Shown here piece after piece: positions 44,014 to 52,899 of a stretch of 64,000 nucleotides of DNA. Below the pieces are notes generated by a model. It saw nothing but the letters and a program-made list of their open reading frames with translations, had not been told where the DNA came from and searched no databases. The stretch lies in NCBI GenBank assembly GCA_947598155.1, contig CANQFC010000001.1, positions 310,001 to 374,000 on the forward strand, read 5' to 3'. Made by a program: the position numbers and the translations under genes. The first letter of the stretch is position 1. Every line of letters begins with the position of its first letter. The stretch comes from an uncultured Clostridia bacterium (lineage in GTDB: Bacteria > Bacillota > Clostridia > Oscillospirales > Acutalibacteraceae).

Positions 44014-46023
44014 GTGGTAAATATGTTAAAATTTGTATCTGCCGGTAACGGCATTGACATTCAAAGGGACGGCAAAAACATTTTTTCACTGCGCCCCGGC
44101 GGGCAATATGTGTGCGTCGGATTCGGTGAAAACGAATACAAAATGAAACACGGAAGTTTTAAAATTAAGGAAACCGCCTCCAAGCCCGTTCCCGTAGAAA
44201 TTCTCTCTGTCGAATTATCGGAAAACGGCAAAGCAGTAGCAAGGTCGGGCGAGGGTATGTTCACGCTCACCTTGACAAATGAAAACCATATTGACGTTCA
44301 TATTGACGGCTTTGAACGGTACAACAGGCTTTACATAAAGCTCCCGGCGGAAAAAGACGAGCATGTTTATGGCACGGGCGAAATATTTACTGAATTTGAC
44401 TTGCGCGGTCAAAAGATAAATTGCTGGGTGGCAGAGCATATAAACGCCCTTCAGGTGGGCAAAAAGCTTGTAAAACAGATTTTCGGAATAAAAAATACCA
44501 CCCGCAGGAAAAATATTTCAAATTATGAAACGTATTACGCTCAGCCCACTTTTTTGAGCTCTAAAAAGTATTATTTTCACTCATTTGCCTTGGCGCGCTC
44601 GGAATTTGATTTTAGAAACGAAAGCGCGCATTTAATAAAAATTGATGAAATTGCCGATTTTTGTCTCGGATTCGGCAATACTTTTGAAGAAACGATGTTT
44701 GATTTGTCCGAAACATTGGGCAGACAGCCCCTTCTTCCCGATTGGGTCTATAACGGTGAGATTCTCGGAATACAAGGCGGTACGGATATAATGATGCAAA
44801 AGACTGAAACCGCGTTAAATCACAACACTGCGGTGAGCGGCGTTTGGATTCAGGATTGGGAGGGCAGGCGCGTAACGGCCGTCGGAAAACAGCTTTACTG
44901 GAATTGGGAGGTCGATGGCGAACTGTACTTTGACCTTGCTCAGAAGATTAAGGAGTTAAATGAGAAGAATATAAAAGTGCTCGGCTATTGCAATACGTTT
45001 TTGGCTGTTGAAAAGCCGCTTTACAAAGAGGCAAGCGAGAAAGGCTATTGCGTAAAAAATAAAGAGGGAACGGATTATTACGTTACTATTACTACTTTTC
45101 CCGCCGCAATAGTGGACCTTACAAATCCCGACGCGGTCAGGTGGCTCAAAAATATTATAAAGAAAAATATGATTGATTTGGGCTTTTCGGGCTGGATGGC
45201 GGATTTCGGAGAATATCTTCCGACCGATTCCGTGCTTTTCAGCGGCGAGGACGCTCAGCTCGTTCACAATACTTGGCCCGCGCTTTGGGCAAAGCTTAAC
45301 CGCGAAGCGGTTGAAGAAGCCGGCAAATTAGGTGAAATAATGTTTTTTACAAGGGCAGGGTACAGCGAAACGCCGAAATACTCCACTATGATGTGGAACG
45401 GCGATAATCACGTTGACTATTCGGTAGATTACGGTCTCCCGTCCGTTATACCGGCAATGCTCTCGCTTACTTGCATCGGATTCGGACTTTCACATTCCGA
45501 TATAGGCGGATATACAACCTTTTTCAATTTAAAACGCAGTGAGGAACTGTTTATGCGTTGGTTTGAGATGAACGCATTTTCACCTCTTTTGCGCGGGCAT
45601 GAGGGGTTAAATCCCGATTTAAACGTTCAGTTTGACTCAAGCGAAAGGGTTTTAACCCATGGAGCAAAATTCAGCCGAATACACAAAGCCTTAAAGCCGT
45701 ATCTTAAAGACGCGGTTGCATATAACGCGGAAAAGGGCGTGGGCGCAGTAAGACCGCTGTTCTTTTATTATGATGAAGAAAGAGCGTACACCGAGCGCTA
45801 TGAGTATTTACTCGGCCGCGATATTTTGGTCGCCCCTGTAATAAGGGCTAAAGCTGTTTCGCGTAAAGTATATCTGCCTAACGATGTATGGGTTCATTTA
45901 TGGTCAGGCCGCGAATACGGCGGCGGTGAATATGAAATCCCCGCGCCGATAGGCGAAATACCCGTGTTTATAAGAAAAGAAAGCTACTTTAAAGAATCGT
46001 TTTTAAATCTTAAAAAGGAGTAA
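44014..46023 (+). CDS. GH31 glycosidase, probable sulfoquinovosidase (YihQ/SQase-like)
   Basis: GVWIQDWEGRRVTAVGKQLYWNWEVD, LGFSGWMADFGEYLP (nucleophile), TRAGYSETPKYSTMMWNGDNHVD (acid/base region), SHSDIGGYTT; context with sulfoglycolysis-type genes. Confidence 0.8.
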   Translation: MVNMLKFVSAGNGIDIQRDGKNIFSLRPGGQYVCVGFGENEYKMKHGSFKIKETASKPVPVEILSVELSENGKAVARSGEGMFTLTLTNENHIDVHIDGFERYNRLYIKLPAEKDEHVYGTGEIFTEFDLRGQKINCWVAEHINALQVGKKLVKQIFGIKNTTRRKNISNYETYYAQPTFLSSKKYYFHSFALARSEFDFRNESAHLIKIDEIADFCLGFGNTFEETMFDLSETLGRQPLLPDWVYNGEILGIQGGTDIMMQKTETALNHNTAVSGVWIQDWEGRRVTAVGKQLYWNWEVDGELYFDLAQKIKELNEKNIKVLGYCNTFLAVEKPLYKEASEKGYCVKNKEGTDYYVTITTFPAAIVDLTNPDAVRWLKNIIKKNMIDLGFSGWMADFGEYLPTDSVLFSGEDAQLVHNTWPALWAKLNREAVEEAGKLGEIMFFTRAGYSETPKYSTMMWNGDNHVDYSVDYGLPSVIPAMLSLTCIGFGLSHSDIGGYTTFFNLKRSEELFMRWFEMNAFSPLLRGHEGLNPDLNVQFDSSERVLTHGAKFSRIHKALKPYLKDAVAYNAEKGVGAVRPLFFYYDEERAYTERYEYLLGRDILVAPVIRAKAVSRKVYLPNDVWVHLWSGREYGGGEYEIPAPIGEIPVFIRKESYFKESFLNLKKE

Positions 46024-46029
46024 AAATAT

Positions 46030-46716
46030 ATGAAATACTTTTTAGACAGCGCGAAGATTGATGAAATCCGCAAGGCTTACGATACCTTCGGAATTGACGG
46101 AATCACAACAAATCCTAATCATATTATGAATTCCGGCAAGCCGTTTTATAAAGTGATAAGCGAGCTCGCGGATTTTGTAAAAGAAAAAAATATTGAGGGT
46201 TGGGAGAATTTTCCCATATCGGTTGAAATCAATCCGCACATAGAAAATACAAATGAAATGATGGAAATGGCTGAAAAAATTTCATCTGTTTGTAAAAACT
46301 TTGTAATAAAAATTCCCTGCACGCAATCGGGTATCGCCGCCGCGAAACGCCTTGAGCAAAAGGGCGTCAGAACAAATCTTACGCTTGTATTTTCGCCGAC
46401 TCAGGCGCTTATTGCCGCCAAAAACGGTTCGCTTTTCGTCTCTCCGTTTATAGGCTGGAAAGAGAACAGCGGAGAGGACTGCACGCAGTACATTCAGGAT
46501 ATTGTTAATATATATAAAAATTACGGATATTACGGTAAAACTCAGATTATTTGCGCGGCGGTGCGCAACGGCAAGCAAATAACCGACTGCGCGGCGGCAG
46601 GGGCGGATATTGTAACGGCGGGACTTCAGGTGTTCTGCGACAGCTTTTATCATCCGTTTACGGATTACGGGCTTAAAAAGTTTCAGGACGCTTGGGATAA
46701 CACAGTAATTGAATAA
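46030..46716 (+). CDS. Transaldolase/FSA-family aldolase, probable 6-deoxy-6-sulfofructose transaldolase
   Basis: KYFLDSAKIDEI, FVIKIPCT (Schiff-base Lys), GVRTNLTLVFSPTQALIAAKNGSLFVSPFIGW; context. Confidence 0.8.
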   Translation: MKYFLDSAKIDEIRKAYDTFGIDGITTNPNHIMNSGKPFYKVISELADFVKEKNIEGWENFPISVEINPHIENTNEMMEMAEKISSVCKNFVIKIPCTQSGIAAAKRLEQKGVRTNLTLVFSPTQALIAAKNGSLFVSPFIGWKENSGEDCTQYIQDIVNIYKNYGYYGKTQIICAAVRNGKQITDCAAAGADIVTAGLQVFCDSFYHPFTDYGLKKFQDAWDNTVIE

Positions 46717-47587
46717 AGGAGAAATTTTTATGAAAATCGGATTTATAGGTCTTGGCATAATGGGCGAGTCAATGTGTGAGAACATCGTAAAAAAGCATAA
46801 CGATAAGGTATATGTTTCAGACCGCAAAAGAGAGCAGGTTGAAAAGCTCGCGGCAGTCGGCGCGGTACCGTGTGAAAATAATACCGAGGTGGCAAAAAAC
46901 GCCGATATAATCATTACGATGGTGCCAAAATCGGAAAATGTAAAAGAGGTTTACACCGAGATACTGCCTGTAATCGACAGCACTAAAATATGTATTGATA
47001 TGAGTACAATAGACCCCGCGGTTTCGGTTGAATGCGCAAATATGGTAAAAGCAAAGGGCGCTCAGTTCTCCGATTGCCCCGTTGTTAAAAGCAAGCCTGC
47101 CGCCATTGACGGAACGCTGGGCATTTTAATAGGCGCAGACGAAGAGCTTGTTCCCGTGATTCGTCCTGTACTTGAATATATGGGGAGCAACATAAAATAT
47201 ATGGGCGGCAACGGCAGGGGACTTGTTATGAAAATCTGCTCGAACGCAATGGTTGCCGCGGTTCAAAACGGAGTTAACGAAACAATGGCGCTTGCCCAGA
47301 AATGGGGAGTTGAAATTGACGATTACGCCGAGGCAATTTCATACGGCGGCGGTAAGAATTTTTATCTTGAACTTCAAAAGGACAATATAAAAAATGAAAA
47401 TTGGACAACCGCGTTTTCACTTGAAAACGAGCATAAGGATTTGGGCATTTGCGAAAGAATGGCAAAAGAAGTAGGGTTTGAAATGCCTGGTCTGAAGGTT
47501 TGCAAAAGCGTTTATGACAAGGGTATGGATAAAGGTATGGGAAAGCTCGATTTCCGTTCTACCTATAAAATAGTAAAGGGTGAGTAA
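46709..47587 (+). CDS. Beta-hydroxyacid dehydrogenase family, probable sulfolactaldehyde reductase (YihU-like)
   Basis: IGFIGLGIMGESMCENI Rossmann motif, DCPVVKSKPAA, MGGNGRGLVMKICSN; overlaps the transaldolase gene. Confidence 0.78.
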   Translation: MNKGEIFMKIGFIGLGIMGESMCENIVKKHNDKVYVSDRKREQVEKLAAVGAVPCENNTEVAKNADIIITMVPKSENVKEVYTEILPVIDSTKICIDMSTIDPAVSVECANMVKAKGAQFSDCPVVKSKPAAIDGTLGILIGADEELVPVIRPVLEYMGSNIKYMGGNGRGLVMKICSNAMVAAVQNGVNETMALAQKWGVEIDDYAEAISYGGGKNFYLELQKDNIKNENWTTAFSLENEHKDLGICERMAKEVGFEMPGLKVCKSVYDKGMDKGMGKLDFRSTYKIVKGE

Positions 47588-48251
47588 TTTGCTCGAACGG
47601 TTAAACCGTGTAAACGATGTAAAAATATATTCTGTGCTGAGCGGCGAATTTTTGCATTACGGCAGGATTCTTTCGGGCTGTGATTTCAGCGATTTAATTC
47701 AATATTCCGTTGAAAAAACCGAAATTCCCGAAAACGGAAACATTTATGTTCCGTCTGTTCCGGAAATGGAAGAATACCCTGTCTGCGGAACGGTAAAAAA
47801 TACCGTTTTCGGCGGCGGTGAAATTCAGGTCGGCTACTGCAACGGCAAAAACACAACATACAACGGCTTTGAATATCATAAATCTCCCGAAATAAATATA
47901 GCCGTAACGGATTTTATGCTCGTTTTGGGCAAATGTTTTGAAATAGAAAACAACACATATGATATTTCAAGGGCAAAGGTCTTTTTTGTGCCTAAGGGGG
48001 CGGCAGTAGAAATGTTCGGCACAACGCTCCATCTGTCGCCGTGCAGAACAAACGACGAGGGCTTTAAAGACATCGTTATTTTGCCAAAAGGCACAAATAT
48101 GCCTCTTGAAAAAAGGGAAATCACCGACGAAGAGTCAAAATTGCTTTTGTGTAGAAGCAAGTGGGTAATCGCGCACCCGGAGCGCGAACAGCTGATAAGG
48201 CAGGGCGCAGTCGCGGGCGTTATCGGTGAAAACAAAGAATTAAAATACTGA
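47580..48251 (+). CDS. DUF4867-like, possibly cupin-fold protein
   Basis: YHKSPEINIAVTDFMLVLGKCFEI...AKVFFVPKGAAVEMFGTTLHLSPCRTNDEGFKDIVILPKGTN; overlaps upstream gene. Confidence 0.6.
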   Translation: MSNLLERLNRVNDVKIYSVLSGEFLHYGRILSGCDFSDLIQYSVEKTEIPENGNIYVPSVPEMEEYPVCGTVKNTVFGGGEIQVGYCNGKNTTYNGFEYHKSPEINIAVTDFMLVLGKCFEIENNTYDISRAKVFFVPKGAAVEMFGTTLHLSPCRTNDEGFKDIVILPKGTNMPLEKREITDEESKLLLCRSKWVIAHPEREQLIRQGAVAGVIGENKELKY

Positions 48252-48259
48252 GGGAAATT

Positions 48260-49600
48260 ATGAGAAAATTTAATGTAGCTTACGTGCCGATAGGCGTGCC
48301 GACTTTTCACATACCGTCGGCTCAACAGGAATTTGACAAATCGGTTATACTTTTAAAATCACTGACCGATTCCGTCAGCGTGCCGGGCGAAATGCTGTTG
48401 ACTCTTGAAAAATTAAACGGTTTTTTGGACGAAATAAACCCCGATTTAATAGTACTGCAAAATGTAACTTTCGCAAATTCGGCTTATACTGCCGCGGTTT
48501 TGAGAAAATTTAAGTGTCCCGTACTCTTGTGGACGCTCCGCGAACCTGTAATAGACGGCGGACGTTTAAGGCTGAATTCGCTTACCGGCGCGTATTCGGC
48601 GGCAAATACTATAAAACAACTGCGTGACGAGCCTTTACAGTATGTTTACGGTTCTCCCGAAGAAAACGGAGTAAAAACGCAGATAAAAGCTGTGATAAAG
48701 GCGGCTAAATTAAAAAAAGAGCTTGAAAATCTAAATATCGCGTCAATAGGGCACACTCCCGAGGGCTTTGGTTTCGGCAGGGCGCTTGACAACGAACTGC
48801 TCAAAGTGTTCGGAGCGCGTCTTATTTCGATTGAGGCAAGAGAGCTTATTGAAACGGCAAAATCTTATTCGGACAGCGAAATTGAGGAATACTTAAAAGA
48901 CGCCGAAAGCCGCACCGTTGGGCTTGAGAACACTCCCGAGCGGAACAGAAAAGATTTTGCCCGGCTTTACAAGGCGTATGATGAATTTGTGCGCCAAAAC
49001 AATATAGGCGCTCTGTCGTCACGGTGCTGGCCGGATTTCTTTACATCGTTCGGAACGCCCGTTTGCGCCGTACTCGCGATGCTAAACGATTTGGGCGTTG
49101 CCGCCGCGTGTGAGGCGGACGCCTTTGGCGCGCTGTCGATGTATATAGGTATGTATTTTACCGGCAGAGCCGTATTTTTCGGAGACCCCGTGTCGCTGAA
49201 CGAACAAGAGAATACAATAACGTTTTGGCACTGCGGAACGGCCGCGTGCTCTTTGGCAAGAGAGGCGCAAGGCGCCGAAATAGGCGTTCACTGCAACAGA
49301 AAAATCGGACCTACACTTGAATTTGGCTGTAAGCCGTGCGAAAATGTAACGGTTTTCAGAATAGGGAAGGCTCCTAAAGGCGGTTTCAGAGCGTTTATTT
49401 GCGGCGGCGAGGCTCTTGATAAGCCCAAACAGTTTAACGGCACGTCTGTTGTTGTTAAGACCGATAATTCTGCCGAAAATATAGTGAAATCAAGCGTAAA
49501 AGCGGGCTTTGAGCCGCACTTTGCCGTAATTTACGGCGATGTTACGGCAGAAATTTCTGCTCTTTGCGAAATGCTCGGAATTGAAATTTGCGAATACTGA
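48260..49600 (+). CDS. L-fucose/L-arabinose isomerase-like protein, candidate sugar isomerase
   Basis: ALSSRCWPDFFTSFGTPVCAVLAMLNDLGVAAACEADAFGALSMYI and TFWHCGTAACSLA resemble FucI-like isomerase motifs. Confidence 0.7.
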   Translation: MRKFNVAYVPIGVPTFHIPSAQQEFDKSVILLKSLTDSVSVPGEMLLTLEKLNGFLDEINPDLIVLQNVTFANSAYTAAVLRKFKCPVLLWTLREPVIDGGRLRLNSLTGAYSAANTIKQLRDEPLQYVYGSPEENGVKTQIKAVIKAAKLKKELENLNIASIGHTPEGFGFGRALDNELLKVFGARLISIEARELIETAKSYSDSEIEEYLKDAESRTVGLENTPERNRKDFARLYKAYDEFVRQNNIGALSSRCWPDFFTSFGTPVCAVLAMLNDLGVAAACEADAFGALSMYIGMYFTGRAVFFGDPVSLNEQENTITFWHCGTAACSLAREAQGAEIGVHCNRKIGPTLEFGCKPCENVTVFRIGKAPKGGFRAFICGGEALDKPKQFNGTSVVVKTDNSAENIVKSSVKAGFEPHFAVIYGDVTAEISALCEMLGIEICEY

Positions 49601-49606
49601 TGCAAT

Positions 49607-50338
49607 ATGCTTAATAAAATTTTATTTTTAATCGTAGTTTTTTTCTCAAATGTAATTCAGTGTATAACCGGCTTTGCGGGAACAGTGCTCGCAATGCCCT
49701 TTTCCGTAATGCTTGTCGGATTTGACGCGGCAAGACCGATTTTAAACGTACTCGGTCTTTTGGCCTCGGTATTTGTTTTAACCGTAGGATTCCGCTATGT
49801 TGATAAAAGAGAGTTTGTAAAAATAAGCTCCGTTACGGCTGTCGGCATCGTTTTGGGAGTGTTCCTTAAAGATATGCTCTCCTGGTTTGACCGGGCGCTT
49901 TACATAATGCTGGGAATCATTGTTATCGCGTTTGCGGTGATAAACGCCGTTTCTTTCTACTCAAAAAAAGAGCGTAAAAAAACAAATCCGATATTTGAGA
50001 CACTCATACTTATTGCGGCGGGAACAGTGCATGGTATTTTTGTCTGCGGAGGGCCGCTGTTAGTAGCCTACGCCTCGAAAAAATTGCCTGATAAGGAGCG
50101 TTTTCGCTCAACCCTTTCGGCTGTTTGGATTATACTTAACGGAATAATAGCCGTGAGTGACGTGCTGGGCGGCTCGTTTACCGGCGAAACGCTGACTCTT
50201 ACCTTTTGGAGCGTTGCCGCGCTTGCGGCGGCTATGCTCGTCGGCAATCTCATATACAAAAAAATGAGCAGAAAAGCGTTTTTGAATTTAACATACGTTT
50301 TAATGATAATCAGCGGAATCTCTCTTTTGTTAAAGTAG
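49607..50338 (+). CDS. TauE/SafE-family permease, candidate sulfonate exporter
   Basis: ITGFAGTVLAMPFSVML and HGIFVCGGPLLVAYASKKL motifs, multiple TM segments. Confidence 0.8.
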   Translation: MLNKILFLIVVFFSNVIQCITGFAGTVLAMPFSVMLVGFDAARPILNVLGLLASVFVLTVGFRYVDKREFVKISSVTAVGIVLGVFLKDMLSWFDRALYIMLGIIVIAFAVINAVSFYSKKERKKTNPIFETLILIAAGTVHGIFVCGGPLLVAYASKKLPDKERFRSTLSAVWIILNGIIAVSDVLGGSFTGETLTLTFWSVAALAAAMLVGNLIYKKMSRKAFLNLTYVLMIISGISLLLK

Positions 50339-50345
50339 GTGAAAT

Positions 50346-51434
50346 ATGAAAACAGGACTTAATATGCGCTCCGTCAAGACCGAAAACAGAAGTTTGATTT
50401 TACGATTGTTACAGCAGTACGGCGCTTTGAGCCGAAAAGAGCTTGCCGAAAAATCGTCGCTTACGCCCGCCGCGTTGACAATAATTTGCAGTGAGCTAAT
50501 AAGCAAAGGAAAAATACGCGAAACGGGAGAAATCGAAAAAAACGGCAAGGGCAGGAAAGAGATACTTTTGTCTCTTTCCTACGGAGATAAATATGTGCTT
50601 TGCATTAACGCGGAAACAACCCATATTACTTATTCGGTTTGCTCGTTTTCGGGTGAAAAAATCGCGTTAAAGACAGAAAAATTCACAAATAATAACGGCA
50701 TAATACTTGAGCATACAGAAAAATTATTATATTATAATAACATATCGTTAAATAAAATTTGCGCCGCCGGCGTTTGCGTTGTCGGTTCGGTTTCGGGTGA
50801 AAAGTACGGCCTGTGGGACTGCGCAGAGCTTTGCGCCGGGATAGAGAAAAAATATTCCGTTCCCGTAATTGCCGAAAATAATGTCAGAGCGTTTGCCATA
50901 AGCGATATGCTTTACTCGGGCGGGTACGGCTCTGGGCCTGTTTTGTTTTTTAAATGGGGACCGGGCATAGGCTCTGCCGTCGGAGCCGAAGGAGAGATTT
51001 TTTCCGGCAATGACAAAGGCGTTGCGGAGATAGGGCATTACATTGTAAATCCTGCGGGAAAGAAATGCCGCTGCGGCCGCCGCGGCTGTCTTGAAACCGA
51101 GGCCGGCGAAGAGGCTCTTGTTTCACTTACGGGCCGTCCGTTTTCCGATATTATAAACAGCAGCGATAAAAACATTATAAATATTCTCGATGAAAAAATT
51201 GATATTGCCGCGCTGGCTCTTACAAACACTGCAACGATTTTGAACGCGGAAAAAATAGTGCTTTTCGGTTCAGTTTTTCAAAATGAATCCGTTACCGAAA
51301 AGCTGAAGAGGCAGTGCGTAAGATATAACGGCAATATGTCGCTTGATATGATAGTCAAATCAAAATTAAATAAAAAAATAGGGTATTCAGGCCCTGCCGC
51401 AATATGCGCAAAGAAATATTTCTTTGATTCGTAG
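50346..51434 (+). CDS. ROK-family transcriptional regulator (NagC/XylR type)
   Basis: N-terminal wHTH (LLQQYGALSRKELAEKSSLTPAALTIICSELISKG) plus ROK motifs GHYIVNPAGKKCRCGRRGCLETEAG. Confidence 0.9.
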   Translation: MKTGLNMRSVKTENRSLILRLLQQYGALSRKELAEKSSLTPAALTIICSELISKGKIRETGEIEKNGKGRKEILLSLSYGDKYVLCINAETTHITYSVCSFSGEKIALKTEKFTNNNGIILEHTEKLLYYNNISLNKICAAGVCVVGSVSGEKYGLWDCAELCAGIEKKYSVPVIAENNVRAFAISDMLYSGGYGSGPVLFFKWGPGIGSAVGAEGEIFSGNDKGVAEIGHYIVNPAGKKCRCGRRGCLETEAGEEALVSLTGRPFSDIINSSDKNIINILDEKIDIAALALTNTATILNAEKIVLFGSVFQNESVTEKLKRQCVRYNGNMSLDMIVKSKLNKKIGYSGPAAICAKKYFFDS

Positions 51435-51465
51435 GGCAATTTATAAATGAAAAAGGGGATTTAAA

Positions 51466-52896
51466 ATGGAAGAAAAATCTTTAACTCACGGCATCAAACT
51501 CAAAGACCGAGTGGGATACGCCCTCGGCGATACGGCAGGTCTTTTGACCTTTTCGCTTATCGGCGCGTTCCAAAACAAATTTTACACCGACGCTTTGGGG
51601 CTTGACCCTAAAAAAATCGTAGTGCTTATTCTTATAGCGAGAATTTGGGACGCAATTAACGACCCGCTTTGGGGCGCATTCGTTCAGTCGCGTAAGCCTA
51701 ACCCGAAAGGTCAGTTCAGACCGTGGATTTTGGGCTTTTCAATTCCTCTTGCGATTTCTGCGGCGCTTATGTTTTTAAAAATCCCGGGTCTTTCCGAGGG
51801 CAAATATCTTATCTATGCCTATGTTACATATATTCTTTACGGAATGATGTATACGGCGGTAAATATTCCCTATGGTTCGCTTGCCTCCGTCGTTACCGAT
51901 GACGAGCTTGAGCGTTCGTCGCTTTCAATGTGGCGGTCTATCGGCGCAGGCATCGGCGGTCTTCCCGGAACGATTATTCTCCCGATGATTGTTTACACAA
52001 CGACAGGCAAATACGCAAACGGAACGGATATTAAGGCTCTTGACGAAACAAAGCTCTTTTGGTGTGTGCTTATACTGTCCGTAATATCCGTTGCGGTGTA
52101 TTTTGCGCATTACAAGCTCACAAAAGAGCGTATTGCTCCGCAAAAGAGGGAGAGCGGCGAAAAATATAACGCAATGTCAACGCTTAAAGCACTTCTTAAA
52201 AACAGACCGTTTGTAATGCTTTGCTTTGCGTCAATGCTTCTTATAGCGTTCCAGTTCTACTATCAGTCCACCTACACCTATCTGTTTACGGATTATTACG
52301 GTAAGCCGGGGCTTTACGCAATGGTAACAATATGCACTTATGTGCCGATGGCAATCTTTATTCCCGTTATGAACAAGCTAATTGTAAAATTCGGCAAAAA
52401 AGAGCTTTGCGCAGTCGGTATGGTTTTTGCAGCCGTTATAAATATTGTGCTTTTCGCTTTAAGAGGGACTTCCCTTGCGATGAACCCGACCGTATTTCTT
52501 GTGTTCACGTTTTTCTCAGGAATGGGTCAAACCTTCTTGGTGCTTGAGGTTTGGGCTCTTGTTATGGACGTTATTGACTACCACGAGCTCAGAACCGGCA
52601 AAAGGGAAGAGAGTATGGCGTATGCCTTTTTCTCATTTACAAGAAAACTCGGGCAAACTCTTGCGGGCGTTGGGCTTAACATTCTTTTGTCCGCAATTAA
52701 ATATGACGGAGAGCTCTCCAAAAATGGTATTGCCCTGAGTGAAACGGTGCTTTCGCGTCTTTATGACATTTCAACGATTGTACCCGCCGTTATGCTCGCT
52801 TTAATGGCTGTAATTCTATTGTTCGGCTATAATCTTTCCAAAAAGAATCTTGAAGAAATGCATAAACAGCTTGATGCAAAGCGAACGGAGAATTAA
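51466..52896 (+). CDS. MFS sugar:cation symporter, GPH family (MelB/YihO/YihP-like)
   Basis: GYALGDTAGLLTFSLIGAFQNKFYTDALGL, RIWDAINDPLWGAFVQSR, 12 TM-type profile. Confidence 0.85.
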   Translation: MEEKSLTHGIKLKDRVGYALGDTAGLLTFSLIGAFQNKFYTDALGLDPKKIVVLILIARIWDAINDPLWGAFVQSRKPNPKGQFRPWILGFSIPLAISAALMFLKIPGLSEGKYLIYAYVTYILYGMMYTAVNIPYGSLASVVTDDELERSSLSMWRSIGAGIGGLPGTIILPMIVYTTTGKYANGTDIKALDETKLFWCVLILSVISVAVYFAHYKLTKERIAPQKRESGEKYNAMSTLKALLKNRPFVMLCFASMLLIAFQFYYQSTYTYLFTDYYGKPGLYAMVTICTYVPMAIFIPVMNKLIVKFGKKELCAVGMVFAAVINIVLFALRGTSLAMNPTVFLVFTFFSGMGQTFLVLEVWALVMDVIDYHELRTGKREESMAYAFFSFTRKLGQTLAGVGLNILLSAIKYDGELSKNGIALSETVLSRLYDISTIVPAVMLALMAVILLFGYNLSKKNLEEMHKQLDAKRTEN

Positions 52897-52899
52897 ATT

